Shown: positions 18,335 through 27,720, counted from the stretch's first letter. The stretch: 64,000 bases of DNA from Azoarcus indigens (GCF_004361735.1 NZ_SNVV01000011.1:1-64000); one strand, 5' to 3'. Notes: generated by a model from the letters alone, not told the origin. A program made the numbers and translations.

Positions 18335-19603
18335 TCAGGGCAGGGCGATGCGCGCGCCCAGGGTGAGGCTGTAGTCGAACAGGTCGCCGAACTCGGTGCC
18401 GCGGCCGCCGACCGGCACCGTGCCGAGCATGAAGGCGGTGATGTGCCGGTTGAGCGGGCGTTCGGCGAACAGGCTGGCCTGGGCGCTGCGGTCGGCCAGG
18501 CTGTGGCTCAGCATCAGGCGCCAGTAGCCGTCGTCGCTCAGCGGGCTGTTCTGCCAGATGAGGTGGAGGTAGTCGCGCGCCAGCAGCGGCGGCGCGGCGC
18601 CCAGGCCGGCGCCCAGGGCCTGGGCGGCGTCGGCCGCCGGCAGCCGGGTCGTCGCCATTTCGGCGCGGCCGAAGTGGCTGCGGCGGGCGGCGCCGTCGTA
18701 GCCGTGGCCGTAGCGCAGGTATTCGGCGGTGAGGCTGTGGCCGTTCTCCAGCGTGTAGCTGGCGCCCAGCAGCCAGCTCGAATGGCGCGGCGATTCATCG
18801 GCGATGCGCACCGGCTGCGCCGCATCGCCAGCCGGGCGCAGGCTGCGGGTCAGCGTGGAGGAGCCGAATTCGCCATAGAGCAGCCATTCGTCGCTGACGG
18901 TGTGCTGCAGATGGGCGCCGACGAAGTGGCCCGCTTGGGGCCGGCTCGCCAGCGCCAGGCCGGCGGCGAGGTCGTCGCTGCGCAGGTCGGCCTTGAGCAG
19001 CCAGCTGTCGGCCCAGGGATCAGGCCGCGCGGCGTCGTGGCCGCTGCTGGCGATGCGCGCCAGATAGACGCTGCGGGTGACGTCCGGCGCCCAGATGAGG
19101 CGGGCGACATCCACCCCCGAGAGCTCGCGTATGGGGTTGCTGCGGCCGTTGTCGAAGTAGTACGGGTTGGACGGCGAGCGGAACTGTGCCGGCCCCCAGC
19201 TCAGGGTTTCGCGGCCGATGGCGGCGGTGATTGCGGTATCGGTGCGCCAGCGCAGCTGCCACTGGCTGAGGTAGCTCCGGCTGCCGCTGCCCTGCTGGTT
19301 GTCGTGCTGCCAGTGGACGATGGGGCGCGCGGTGAGGCGCAGCGGGCCGCGCTCGGCCTTGAGGTTGAAGCGGCCTTCGAAGGTGAGGCTGTCGCGGGGG
19401 AGCCGGGCGATGCGGTTGTCCGGATTCTGGATGCTGTCGTGCGCGGGCTGTAGCGTGTTGGCGTAGCCATAGAGGGTGGCATCGGCGCTCAGCGCCCAGC
19501 CCTCGTCCGCGGCGGCGGTTTGCGGCAGCGCCAGGGCGCCTAGCAGTGCGGCAAGGGCGCGGAGGCGGAAAGAGGGGGGGCGGGGGCGGCGCGTGCCGCT
19601 CAC
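18335..19603 (-). CDS. Predicted outer-membrane beta-barrel protein of the acyl-export cluster
   Basis: A 422-residue protein with a Sec signal peptide (LRALAALLGALALPQTAAA, ending near residue 33). The rest alternates short amphipathic strands such as LRLTARPIVHWQ and WQLRWRTDTAITAAIGRETLSWG, and ends in a strand (FDYSLTLGARIALP). It is probably a porin-like outer-membrane barrel, but I cannot name the family. The GTG start overlaps the stop of the LolA-like gene (GTGA). As the last gene of the operon it is a reasonable exit channel or receptor for the product carried by the ABC/LolA-like pair; that role is inferred. Confidence 0.7.
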   Translation of the reverse strand: MSGTRRPRPPSFRLRALAALLGALALPQTAAADEGWALSADATLYGYANTLQPAHDSIQNPDNRIARLPRDSLTFEGRFNLKAERGPLRLTARPIVHWQHDNQQGSGSRSYLSQWQLRWRTDTAITAAIGRETLSWGPAQFRSPSNPYYFDNGRSNPIRELSGVDVARLIWAPDVTRSVYLARIASSGHDAARPDPWADSWLLKADLRSDDLAAGLALASRPQAGHFVGAHLQHTVSDEWLLYGEFGSSTLTRSLRPAGDAAQPVRIADESPRHSSWLLGASYTLENGHSLTAEYLRYGHGYDGAARRSHFGRAEMATTRLPAADAAQALGAGLGAAPPLLARDYLHLIWQNSPLSDDGYWRLMLSHSLADRSAQASLFAERPLNRHITAFMLGTVPVGGRGTEFGDLFDYSLTLGARIALP

Positions 19604-20340
19604 TGGCTCTGTCCCAGATCGAACACGTCCGGCGCGATGCGTTCGATGCGGACGTCGCGGAATTCCATGACGGTTTCGCCGTCGGTGAGCGCGTCGCGGA
19701 TGCGCATGCGGCTGACGAAGGGGATCTGGCGGCCGTCGTACTGGATGGTGTGGGCGTATTCGAAGTAGGCGGTCTTGAGCAGCTTGCCGCTGACCGACAG
19801 GAACTCGGCCTTGATGCCGACGCCGCGGCTGGCGGAGACCCAGTAGCGGATGCGGTCGTAGGTGGTGCGCTTGTGGCGGGCGTTCAGCTCCAGCACCGCG
19901 CAGGCCTCGCCCTCCACCGCCTCGTTGCCGGCCAGCGCGGCTTCGTAGTCCAGGGCGTAGTTGGTGGCGGCGATGTCGCCATTGGCGGCCTGGCCGCTCA
20001 TGCGCTGGCGCGGCGAGATCGGGATGGGCTTGGACAGGCCGGGCCGGGTCAGCCACATGTTGCGTTCCACCTGCAGCAGGCGCGAGCCCTTGAAGCGCGC
20101 TGGCTCCTGGGTTTCGGCCACGCTGGCCTGGTCGGTGGCGCGCACGGTGAGGCGTTGCGGTTCGCCGGCCTTGCCGTCTTCCTGCGAGTTCAGGTGGATG
20201 TCCCAGACCACGCCAGGCAGGCCGCCGCCGCGGGCGCGGTCGGCGTTCCTGAGCAGGGCCTGCGGGTCGGGGCCGGCGTGCGCCAGGGTGCCGGCGGCGA
20301 GGAGGGCGAGGCTGGCGGCGGCGAGGAGTCTGCGGAGCAT
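19600..20340 (-). CDS. LolA-like outer-membrane lipoprotein-sorting-type protein
   Basis: A 246-residue periplasmic protein with a signal peptide (MLRRLLAAASLALLAAGTLAHA). The sequence fits the LolA-like outer-membrane lipoprotein-sorting family: repeated strands such as LLQVERNMWLTRPGL, followed by EGEACAVLELNARHKRTTYDRIRYWVS and AEFLSVSGKLLKTAYF. Such proteins bind acyl chains in a half-barrel and shuttle lipidated cargo across the periplasm. Its place beside a Lol-type ABC transporter and an outer-membrane barrel suggests it carries the lipid product of this cluster. Confidence 0.78.
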   Translation of the reverse strand: MLRRLLAAASLALLAAGTLAHAGPDPQALLRNADRARGGGLPGVVWDIHLNSQEDGKAGEPQRLTVRATDQASVAETQEPARFKGSRLLQVERNMWLTRPGLSKPIPISPRQRMSGQAANGDIAATNYALDYEAALAGNEAVEGEACAVLELNARHKRTTYDRIRYWVSASRGVGIKAEFLSVSGKLLKTAYFEYAHTIQYDGRQIPFVSRMRIRDALTDGETVMEFRDVRIERIAPDVFDLGQSQ

Positions 20341-20360
20341 GGGGCGGATTCCGGAACGGT

Positions 20361-21620
20361 CTAGTTGTGGCCGAGCGCGTCGGGAATGGCCTGGTGGGCG
20401 GCGCGGCGCGCCGGCAGCCAGGCGGCGAGGCTGCCCACGGCCAGCATCAGCACCAGGGTGAAGGCGATGCGGGCGAAGTCGAGGTCGACCAGCAGCGGCA
20501 CCGGCGAGGTGCTGTTGGGCGGCACGTAGGAGATGGCGGCGGCATTGATGCCGTAGCGCACGGCGATGGTGATGAGCAGGCCGACCGCGCAGCTCACCAG
20601 CGTCAGCAGCATGGCTTCGGCGGCGAACAGCCGCAGCACGCCGCCGCGGCGCAGGCCGATGGCGCGCAGGGTGCCGATCTCGCGGGTGCGCTCTATCACC
20701 GTCATGCTCATGGAGTTGGCGGTGCCCATCACCACCACCGTGAGCACGATGCTGAAGATGAAGCCGAAGATCATGTTGAACATGTTGTGGACCTGGTTGT
20801 AGAAGTCCGACAGGTCCTGCCAGCTGCGGATTTCGATGTCCAGGCCGGTGGCGCGCAGGGCCTCGCCGAGGTGCTCGCGCATGCGCTCGGTGTGGGCGAT
20901 GCCGTCCAGCAGCACGGTCAGGCGGTCGGCGCCGCCGTCGATGTCGTACAACGATTGGGCGAGTTGCAGCGGGATCAGCGCGCTTTTGTCGTTGGTGTTG
21001 GCGTTGCCGGTGGTGAAGGTGCTGCCCACGGTGATGTCCATGGCGTTGGCCTGGCCGTGCAGGGTATTCACCAGCAGTGCGGCCTGGCCCTGCAGCGGCA
21101 GGTGCAGCAGTTCGGCCAGCCCGGCGGACAGGGCGACGACGTCGGCATGCTCCGGGTCCAGCTTCTTCAGCGTGCGCATGAAGGCTTCGCGGCGGATGTC
21201 CTGCAGCGTGAGCAGGCCGGCCTGCAGTCCTTCCATCGCGCCCGGTTCTATGCCTTCGGCAATGAAGATGGTGCTCGCCCGGCCGTTGCTGACGATGCCG
21301 CTCAGCGCCAGTCGCGGCGCGACCAGCTCGATGCCGGGCTGGTCGCGCAGCACCTCGCGTATCCGGGCGATGTCGGCGGCGGTGAGCAGGTAGCGCTCAG
21401 GGTCCAGCTTGCCTTCCTTGCTCATGCCGCGCTTGGAGAGGGTGAGGTGGCCCAGCAGTTCGCCATGCACCGCCTGGCGGGCGAGGCCGTCATAGACGTT
21501 GTGGGTGTAGCCGGCGAAGAGGGCGATGGCGGCGAAGCCGAAGGCGATGGTGAGCAGCGTCACCAGGCTGCGGCGGCGGTTGCGGCTGAGGCCGCGGAGC
21601 GCGAGTCCGAAGGTGTTCAT
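20361..21620 (-). CDS. ABC transporter permease, LolE/MacB/FtsX type
   Basis: A 419-residue permease with four transmembrane segments: one near residues 15-40 (RRSLVTLLTIAFGFAAIALFAG) and three in the C-terminal third (about 275-410). A large periplasmic domain lies between them (about 45-270). This MacB/FtsX topology belongs to mechanotransmission ABC systems that extract lipids or lipoproteins from the outer leaflet. The conserved cytoplasmic motif ERTREIGTLRAIGLRRGGVLRLF couples it to the ATPase. Its start codon overlaps the stop of the ATPase gene. Confidence 0.88.
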   Translation of the reverse strand: MNTFGLALRGLSRNRRRSLVTLLTIAFGFAAIALFAGYTHNVYDGLARQAVHGELLGHLTLSKRGMSKEGKLDPERYLLTAADIARIREVLRDQPGIELVAPRLALSGIVSNGRASTIFIAEGIEPGAMEGLQAGLLTLQDIRREAFMRTLKKLDPEHADVVALSAGLAELLHLPLQGQAALLVNTLHGQANAMDITVGSTFTTGNANTNDKSALIPLQLAQSLYDIDGGADRLTVLLDGIAHTERMREHLGEALRATGLDIEIRSWQDLSDFYNQVHNMFNMIFGFIFSIVLTVVVMGTANSMSMTVIERTREIGTLRAIGLRRGGVLRLFAAEAMLLTLVSCAVGLLITIAVRYGINAAAISYVPPNSTSPVPLLVDLDFARIAFTLVLMLAVGSLAAWLPARRAAHQAIPDALGHN

Positions 21621-22330
21621 GCGCTGTGCTCGTCGCTCTCGATGCAGCCGTCGCGCAGGTGGATGCGTCTATCCACCTGGTCGAGCAGGCGCGGGTCGTG
21701 GGTGGTGAAGACGAAGGTGACGCCCTTGTCATGGTTGAGCCTGCGCATCAGCGCCACGACCATGGCGGCGTTGTCGGAGTCGAGGTTGGCGGTGGGCTCG
21801 TCGGCGATCACCAGCCGCGGCTCGATGGCCAGCGCGCGGGCGATGGCCACGCGCTGGCGCTGGCCGCCGCTGAGGCGATCCGGGCGGGAGCCGTGGAAGC
21901 GTTCCAGGCCGACCTCGTCGAGCGCGGCGGCGGCACGCCCGCGCGCCTGGCGTTCGGGCACGCCCTGGATCTGCAGCGGCAGCATGACGTTCTCCAGCGC
22001 CGACAGCACCGGCACCAGGTTGAAGCTCTGGAACACGAAGCCGATGCGGCGGCCGCGGAAGTCGGTGAGAGCATCATCGGCCAGCCCGCGGGTGTCCTGG
22101 CCGTCGAACCACACCTCGCCGGAGGAGGGGGTGTCGATCAGGCCGAGCACGTTCATCAGCGTGGATTTGCCGCTGCCGGACGGTCCCCAGACGGCGAGGA
22201 ATTCGCCGCTGTTTATGGTGAAGGAGATGCCGGCGAGGGCGTCGACGGCGGTTTCGCCGAGCAGGAAGCGGCGGCGGACTTCATGCAGGCGCACGAGGGG
22301 CGGGGTGGAGGACGGGCTGGGGGCGCTCAT
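21617..22330 (-). CDS. ABC transporter ATP-binding protein, LolD type
   Basis: A 237-residue ATPase. It has Walker A WGPSGSGKST, signature LSGGQRQRVAIARAL, Walker B LVIADEPTANLD and the H-loop His in FTTHDPRLL, so all catalytic parts are present. The sequence is of the LolD/MacB class that works with FtsX-type permeases. It lies 76 bases downstream of the thioester reductase and overlaps the permease gene by ATGA. A lipid or lipoprotein substrate is inferred from the cluster. Confidence 0.9.
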   Translation of the reverse strand: MSAPSPSSTPPLVRLHEVRRRFLLGETAVDALAGISFTINSGEFLAVWGPSGSGKSTLMNVLGLIDTPSSGEVWFDGQDTRGLADDALTDFRGRRIGFVFQSFNLVPVLSALENVMLPLQIQGVPERQARGRAAAALDEVGLERFHGSRPDRLSGGQRQRVAIARALAIEPRLVIADEPTANLDSDNAAMVVALMRRLNHDKGVTFVFTTHDPRLLDQVDRRIHLRDGCIESDEHSA

Positions 22331-22406
22331 TGCGGCGATCGGTTTCCTTGCGTGGGCGATGCCGCCGCCCTGCCAGGGGCAGGCCGGGCGGCGGCGCGGC
22401 CGCGGA

Positions 22407-23552
22407 TCAGGCGGCGGCCCGGGAGGCGGTGCCGAAGTGCTGGGCGACGACGTAGCGGGCGCCGGCTTCGACGACTTCGTCCATCGGCGCCAGGGTCACG
22501 CCGCCGCCGGCGAGGCGGGCCATGGTGTCGGCAACCTGGAAGTCGCGCTCGTAGGACATATAGGTCTGGTAGAGCTGGAGCAGGCCATTGAGCGATTTGT
22601 GCACCTGGCCGTTGCTGGCCTGGTGCTCGAACAGGTCGATGGGCACGAAGTCCGGCCGCGGCGGCAGGCGCGAGGGCGGCGCGTACTCCTCCAGCACGCG
22701 GTAGGCGATGTCGACCACGCGGCCCAGCGGCGTGCTGTGCGCCAGCCCGGCGGCGAGGTGGTAGCAGCGGCCGACGCTGTCCGGCTCGCCACTGAGGTAG
22801 GCGATCGCGTCGCAGACGTAGTCCACCGGGATCATGTCGGTACGCGTTTCCGGGTGCGCCGGCAGCGCGCGGATGACGCCGGCACAGGTGAGCTTGAGGA
22901 ACTCGAGGAAGCCGAAGAGCTTGCGCACCTTGCCGGCGGCGGTGGTGCCTATGATCTGGCTGGGGCGGTAGATGGTGATGGGCAGCTCGGCCTGCGCCTG
23001 CCGCACTACGGCCTCGGCCTCCAGCTTGGTCTGTTCGTAGGTGTTCCAGAACGACTGGCCGAGGTCGAGTTCATGCTCGTGCAGCGGGCCGAGCCGGCGG
23101 CCGGCGACATAGGCGGTGGACACGTATTGCAGGCGCAGATCGCCATCGCGCGCGGCATGGGCCTGGCGGGCGAAGTCCAGGATGGCGCGGGTGCTGCCGA
23201 CGTTGGCCAGGCGCGAGTCCTCCAGTCCGGCGTTGAAGCGCACGTTGGCCGCGAGGTGGAAGATCTGCGAGGTCCGGGCGGCGAGGCCGCGCAGGGAGTC
23301 GGTATCCAGCCCCAGGGCCGGGGCGCAGACATCGCCGCGCAGCGCATGCACCCGGGCGCGTTCCGCCGGCGCGGTGTCGGAGAAGGCCAGCGTGGCGGCG
23401 AGGCGGCTTTCGGCCTCGGCCTGGTCGGCGCCGCGGACCAGCGCGACGATGCGCGCCCGCGGATTGCGCCGCAGCAGGCGCGGCAGCAGTTCGGTGCCGA
23501 CGGCACCGGTGGCGCCGGTCAGGAGGATGGTCTGGGAGCCTTGATCTTGCAT
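22407..23552 (-). CDS. Thioester-reductase-type SDR (chain release)
   Basis: A 381-residue extended SDR resembling the stand-alone reductase domains that release ACP-bound chains as aldehydes or alcohols. It has the NAD(P)-binding motif TGATGAVGTELLPRLL near the N-terminus, YVSTAYVAG, and the catalytic YEQTK (Tyr-x3-Lys). A good ribosome site (AGGTAGAACCCC) precedes the ATG. With no thioesterase in the cluster, reductive release is the simplest reading. The product could be an aldehyde or alcohol; sequence alone cannot decide. Confidence 0.8.
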   Translation of the reverse strand: MQDQGSQTILLTGATGAVGTELLPRLLRRNPRARIVALVRGADQAEAESRLAATLAFSDTAPAERARVHALRGDVCAPALGLDTDSLRGLAARTSQIFHLAANVRFNAGLEDSRLANVGSTRAILDFARQAHAARDGDLRLQYVSTAYVAGRRLGPLHEHELDLGQSFWNTYEQTKLEAEAVVRQAQAELPITIYRPSQIIGTTAAGKVRKLFGFLEFLKLTCAGVIRALPAHPETRTDMIPVDYVCDAIAYLSGEPDSVGRCYHLAAGLAHSTPLGRVVDIAYRVLEEYAPPSRLPPRPDFVPIDLFEHQASNGQVHKSLNGLLQLYQTYMSYERDFQVADTMARLAGGGVTLAPMDEVVEAGARYVVAQHFGTASRAAA

Positions 23553-23590
23553 GGGGTTCTACCTGGAGGAGCGGCAGCGCTATCCGGCCC

Positions 23591-24328
23591 TCAGGCCGTC
23601 AGGCCGCCGTCGATGACGAAGGTCTGGCCGGTGGTGTAGCGCGAGGCCGGGCTCAGCAGGAAGGCGACGTTGGCGGCGATCTCCTCGACGCTGCCGAGGC
23701 GGCGCAGGGGAATGCCGGAGGCCAGCTTTTTCAGCTGCATCTCGTTCAGGTTGGCGGTCATCTCGGTGGCGATGACGCCGGGGGCGACCGCGTTGACGCG
23801 GATGTTGAAGCGGCCGAGTTCGACTGCCAGCGAGCGCGTCATGCCGATCAGCGCGGCCTTGGTGGCGGCGTAGTTGGCCTGGCCGGGATTGCCCTTGATG
23901 CCGGTGACCGAACTCATGTTGATGATGCAGCCATCGCCGGCTTCTATCATCGAATTCACGAAGGCGCGGCTGGCGTGGTAGGCGGAGTCCAGGTTGGTCC
24001 GGAGCACGTCGCCCCAGTGGCCGTCGTCCATGTTGAGCAGCAGGGCGTCGCGGGTGATGCCGACGTTGTTCACCAGCGCGTAGGGCGCGCCGCGGGTGGA
24101 GAGCAGCTCGCGCGCCAGTTGCTCGACCGCGTTGCGGTCGGCCATGTCGCAACGGTAGCCGCGGCACCATTGGGCAGTGCCGGAGAGCTCGTCTTCGAGC
24201 GCGCGGGCGGCGGCGTCCGAGGCGGCGTAGGTGAAGGCCACCGGATGGCCGGCGGTGGCGAGCGCGCGGACGATGCCCGCGCCGATGCCGCGGGTGCCCC
24301 CGCTGACAAAAACCCATCCCATGTTCAC
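23591..24328 (-). CDS. 3-oxoacyl-ACP reductase (FabG type)
   Basis: A 245-residue classical SDR of the FabG family, reducing the beta-keto group on ACP-bound chains with NADPH. It shows SGGTRGIG for cofactor binding, NNVGIT (in place of the usual NNAG), the catalytic Ser in MSSVTGIKG and YAATK. GTG at 24328 is the likely start (AAGGA 9 bases upstream); ATG two codons later is possible. It sits between the diiron enzyme and the thioester reductase and would be the KR of the pathway. Confidence 0.9.
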   Translation of the reverse strand: MNMGWVFVSGGTRGIGAGIVRALATAGHPVAFTYAASDAAARALEDELSGTAQWCRGYRCDMADRNAVEQLARELLSTRGAPYALVNNVGITRDALLLNMDDGHWGDVLRTNLDSAYHASRAFVNSMIEAGDGCIINMSSVTGIKGNPGQANYAATKAALIGMTRSLAVELGRFNIRVNAVAPGVIATEMTANLNEMQLKKLASGIPLRRLGSVEEIAANVAFLLSPASRYTTGQTFVIDGGLTA

Positions 24329-24346
24329 TTGATCTTTTCCTTCGAG

Positions 24347-24395
24347 CGGCAGCCTGCGCTGCCGGGTTGCTGCAATAGGCGCCGCCCGCGGCGCC
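24347..24395. other. Two hairpins in the gap before fabG
   Basis: The 103-base gap between the diiron gene and fabG, the longest in this operon, holds two perfect 7-bp stems: CGGCAGC/GCTGCCG at 24347-24364 and GGCGCCG/CGGCGCC at 24378-24395. Neither is followed by a U-tract on the minus strand. They may stabilise or separate the two halves of the transcript. Confidence 0.4.
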
Positions 24396-24431
24396 GTGGC
24401 GGAGCAGGGCGGCGTTGCGGGCGGGGCAGTG

Positions 24432-25346
24432 TCAGGCGATGAACTCGATGTTCGCTTCGGCCTCTTCGGAATAGCGCGCCCGGGTGTGGCCGGCGGCCTT
24501 GCCGAGGTAGAGCAGGTGGATCTGCTGCACCTCGGTTTCCGAATACGGGTTGTCGCTGCCGAACAGCTCTTCGAGGATGCGGAACTTCTGCTTGCTGATG
24601 CGCTTGATCGGGCCGAGCTTGTTCTTCTGCTCGGAGATGAACAGCGGCAGCATCTTGTTGAGACCTTCGAAGTAGGTCTCGTGCACCATCGCGTTGTGGT
24701 AGGTCAGGCCGCGTTCGAGCGAGGCCAGCGCCCGCCGCTTGTGCTCCGGGTCGGCGTTGATGAGGTCCTTGGTCAGCGCAGTCCAGGCGGCGATGTGGCG
24801 GGCCTCGTCGTTGCGCACATTGGCGAGCGCGTCCTTGAGCGCCGGGTGATGCACCCGGGTGACCACGTCGCGGTAGAGCTCGGTGTTGATCACTTCGGAG
24901 AACAGGTGGCTGAGGATGTAGCTGTAGAGATCCCAGTAGCGCCGTTCCTCGTAGCACCAGATGTAGCGCTTGCCGAACTCGCGCACGTTGGTGGCGGCGA
25001 TGAAGTCGGTGTTGCCGTCGGTGACGTACTGGTGAAGCAGGCCGAGCACCAGGCCGTGGCGCATTTCCTCGTACACGATGACGTTCATGTAGGAGAAGAG
25101 CGGCGCCCAGTCGGCGACGAGGTCGTCCGAGTAGCCCTCGGCCTTGGCCTGGATCATCAGGTCGTGGAACTGGGCGGCCGAGGCCTGGCCGGAGAATTCG
25201 CCGTCGCGCAGACAGTCGAGCAGCTTGATGATGCCTCTGTCGTGCTCATCGAGCTCGGGCAGCCAGTCGAACTGGTAGCGCTTGGCATCCCAGCGGTTTT
25301 CGTCGGACAGATAGCTGAACTTGACGATGGTTTCCAATCCGCTCAT
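24432..25346 (-). CDS. Ferritin-like diiron protein, probable acyl-ACP oxidase/desaturase
   Basis: A 304-residue helical protein with two ExxRH-type motifs, E93-EMRH and D180-EARH, and acidic residues near 151-156 (SEVINTE). This is the EX28DEXRH-like diiron pattern of acyl-ACP desaturases and N-oxygenases. It lies 18 bases downstream of the ACP gene, so an ACP-bound acyl chain is the likely substrate. It could desaturate, hydroxylate or otherwise oxidise the chain. Full oxygen dependence would be notable given the FNR-type promoter of the operon. Confidence 0.75.
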   Translation of the reverse strand: MSGLETIVKFSYLSDENRWDAKRYQFDWLPELDEHDRGIIKLLDCLRDGEFSGQASAAQFHDLMIQAKAEGYSDDLVADWAPLFSYMNVIVYEEMRHGLVLGLLHQYVTDGNTDFIAATNVREFGKRYIWCYEERRYWDLYSYILSHLFSEVINTELYRDVVTRVHHPALKDALANVRNDEARHIAAWTALTKDLINADPEHKRRALASLERGLTYHNAMVHETYFEGLNKMLPLFISEQKNKLGPIKRISKQKFRILEELFGSDNPYSETEVQQIHLLYLGKAAGHTRARYSEEAEANIEFIA

Positions 25347-25364
25347 GAGGATCGCTCCAGTGCC

Positions 25365-25610
25365 TTAGGCGGTGACGGTGCGGTTTTCGATGTAGTCGCA
25401 GAACTCTTCCAGCGTCTTGATCTTGCCGGAGGAGAAGTCGTCGAAGTTGAGCTCGAAGCCGTAGGCCTTCTTGACCGACACCTGCAGCGAGACATAGTCC
25501 AGGCTGTCGAGGCCGATCTCCAGCAGCATGGTGGAGGGCTTCATGTCGGCGACATCGAAGTCGACCAGGTCGCCGATCTCGTTGGTCAGGAATTCGAATA
25601 CGGTGCTCAT
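25365..25610 (-). CDS. Acyl carrier protein
   Basis: An 81-residue ACP. The phosphopantetheine attachment Ser36 is in EIGLDSLDYVSL. The acidic helices are typical, and the length is normal. It overlaps the dehydratase gene by ATGA and precedes the diiron gene by 18 bases. It is divergent in sequence from housekeeping AcpP (FEFLTNEIGDLVDFD at the start), so it is probably dedicated to this pathway. A phosphopantetheinyl transferase is not encoded nearby. Confidence 0.93.
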   Translation of the reverse strand: MSTVFEFLTNEIGDLVDFDVADMKPSTMLLEIGLDSLDYVSLQVSVKKAYGFELNFDDFSSGKIKTLEEFCDYIENRTVTA

Positions 25611-26434
25611 AGTTCAGCTTCCTCGTGTGGTAAGGCGGGTTTCTTGCGGGCCATCAGGCCGATCTGCACGACCTGGGACAGCGTGTCGTTGAGCCACACC
25701 GGGATGTCGATGGTGGCGAACAGCGAATCGTGGGTGGTGATCTCGTCGATCTTGCGGATGTCGTAGGCGATGCGGTCGAAGGTGAAGTGCCCCACGTCCT
25801 GCAGCAGCGCGGTGCGGAAGAGGCAGCGGTGATGCGTCTGCATGGTCAGCAGCGAGGCCTTGCCGAGGTCGGTCTCCATCTCGGCGCCGAAGTGCCGGAC
25901 GATGTCCTCGCGGAAGGTATCGACCGAGTGGCGCTGGATGTACTCGGCGAAGATCAGCGCGTCTATCGCCACCCAGCAAGTGGTCGCCGCCGGGAAGGCA
26001 TCGGCGAAGCCGCGCAGGCGCTCGCCTACGGCGGCGGCGTCCAGCACATGGCGCGGCGGCGTGCGGTAGGGCGCGGTGTCGAAGGCGACCGGGGCGCAGT
26101 TGCCGAGGATGCGCTTCTCGGCGTCGCCCGGGCTGTGCAGCCGGAAGCGGACCTTGGCATCCGCCTCGGGGGCGGAAAGGTGCACCGCGTAGTCCAGCTG
26201 GCTGGGCATGGCCTGCTTGAGCATACCGGTCCATTGCAGCCAGCCGTCGCCGGCCCAGGGGCGCTCGGAAACCGCCTGCTTGAGCGCCAGCATGGCGAGC
26301 ATGCCGTGCACCACCGTGCCCTCGGTGCCTATGGTGCTGCGGGCGAAGGCCGGGTCGAAGTGGATGGGGTTGTAGTCGCCGGAGAAGGCGGCCCAGGCGG
26401 CGGTGGCGGTGGAGTCGAAGCGGAGCGCGTTCAT
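25607..26434 (-). CDS. MaoC-type (hotdog) dehydratase with C-terminal extension
   Basis: A 275-residue protein. The first 110 residues form a MaoC-like hotdog domain with the catalytic hydratase motif FSGDYNPIHFD and HGMLAMLAL. The remaining 165 residues are not recognised; they may be a second, degenerate hotdog domain. It probably dehydrates beta-hydroxyacyl-ACP. No enoyl reductase is found in the cluster, so repeated cycles could leave double bonds. It is coupled to the ketosynthase and ACP genes by ATGA overlaps on both sides. Confidence 0.8.
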   Translation of the reverse strand: MNALRFDSTATAAWAAFSGDYNPIHFDPAFARSTIGTEGTVVHGMLAMLALKQAVSERPWAGDGWLQWTGMLKQAMPSQLDYAVHLSAPEADAKVRFRLHSPGDAEKRILGNCAPVAFDTAPYRTPPRHVLDAAAVGERLRGFADAFPAATTCWVAIDALIFAEYIQRHSVDTFREDIVRHFGAEMETDLGKASLLTMQTHHRCLFRTALLQDVGHFTFDRIAYDIRKIDEITTHDSLFATIDIPVWLNDTLSQVVQIGLMARKKPALPHEEAEL

Positions 26435-27720
26435 GCGTCCGCCGCGGCGAAGATGAGGGCGCTGTTGGAGCCGCCGAAGCCGTAGTTCAGGTTGAGCACA
26501 TGGCGCAGCCCCTGCTTGTGGCGGTGCTCGTTCGGGATGTAGTCCAGATCGCACTCGGGGTCGGGCCGCGCCAGGTGGATGGTGGCGGGCATGAGGCCGG
26601 TCTGCAGCGTCTTGATGCAGAAGATGGACTCGATGGCGCCGGTGGCGGCGATCAGGTGGCCGGTGTAGGACTTGGTGCTGGAGATGGGCACGTACTTCGC
26701 CGCGTTGCCCAGCGCCAGCTTGAGTGCCTGGGTTTCGTTGAGGTCGTTGAGCGGTGTCGAGGTGCCGTGGGCGTTGACGTAGTCGATGGCGTCGGCGGGC
26801 ATGCCGGCCTGGGCGCAGGCGGCACGTATGGTCATGGTACGGGCGAGCAGGTCCTCGGCCGGCGAGGTGATGTCGCGCGCATCGGAGTAGTTTCCGTAGC
26901 CGACGATCTCGGCCAGGATGCGCGCGCCGCGGGCCCTGGCGAACTCGTAGTCTTCCAGGCACAGCACCGCCGCGCCTTCGGACAGCACGAAGCCGCTGCG
27001 ATCCAGGCTGAAGGGGCAACAGGCCCGCTCGAGCACTTCCTGTTCCTTGCTCAGCGCCCGCAGTGCGTCGATGCTCCACACGCCGAAGCCCTCGCGGATG
27101 CTCTCGCCGCCGCCGGCCAGCATCACCTTGGCGCGGCCGGAGCGGATCACTTCATACGCATCGCCGACGGCGATGCTGCCGGTGGCGCAGGCGGCAACCG
27201 GGGTGTTCTGGTAGCCGCGCAGGTTCCACTGCATGGAAATGGCCGCGGTGGCGACGCTGGGCATCACCAGCAGATTGGAGAAGGGCGAGGCGGTGCCGCC
27301 GTCGCGGAAGGCATTGTTGTTGATGGTGGATTCGTCCTGCGCGCCCCAGCCGGTGCCGAAGATCACGCCGCGCTCGAAGGGATCGCAGATCTCGTCGAGG
27401 TCGGTATCGCCGAATGCGCTGTGGATGGCCTCGGCCGCGGCCGACATGCCCAGCTTGGCGAACTCAGGCAGGAACTTGAGGATGGCCTTGGAGAACTGCT
27501 TGCGCGGCGGCTTGTTGTCCATGACGCCGAAGAAGCGGGCGACGATGGGCGCCTCGGCGTGCTCCACCCGGCGGTAGCCCACCTTGTATTGGCCGATTGC
27601 GTCCCAGATCTCGTCGACGCTGTTTCCGAGGGCGCAAAGGGCGCCGTAGCCGGTGACGGCCACCCTGCGGCCGGACTGTCTGTTCATGGGTAGGCTGATC
27701 CTAGTGGTGGGAAGCGTCAT
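26431..27720 (-). CDS. Beta-ketoacyl-ACP synthase (FabF-like)
   Basis: A 429-residue condensing enzyme with an intact Cys-His-His triad: Cys178 in ACATGS, His318 in NAHGTST and His355 in KSYTGHL. The C-terminal NYGFGGSN loop is present. It extends ACP-bound chains with malonyl-ACP. It is alone, with no chain-length-factor partner, which suggests a type II iterative or single-step pathway. ATG at 27720 overlaps the upstream stop (ATGA) and is preferred; MNRQSGRR at 27687 is an alternative start nearer the usual family N-terminus. Confidence 0.9.
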   Translation of the reverse strand: MTLPTTRISLPMNRQSGRRVAVTGYGALCALGNSVDEIWDAIGQYKVGYRRVEHAEAPIVARFFGVMDNKPPRKQFSKAILKFLPEFAKLGMSAAAEAIHSAFGDTDLDEICDPFERGVIFGTGWGAQDESTINNNAFRDGGTASPFSNLLVMPSVATAAISMQWNLRGYQNTPVAACATGSIAVGDAYEVIRSGRAKVMLAGGGESIREGFGVWSIDALRALSKEQEVLERACCPFSLDRSGFVLSEGAAVLCLEDYEFARARGARILAEIVGYGNYSDARDITSPAEDLLARTMTIRAACAQAGMPADAIDYVNAHGTSTPLNDLNETQALKLALGNAAKYVPISSTKSYTGHLIAATGAIESIFCIKTLQTGLMPATIHLARPDPECDLDYIPNEHRHKQGLRHVLNLNYGFGGSNSALIFAAADA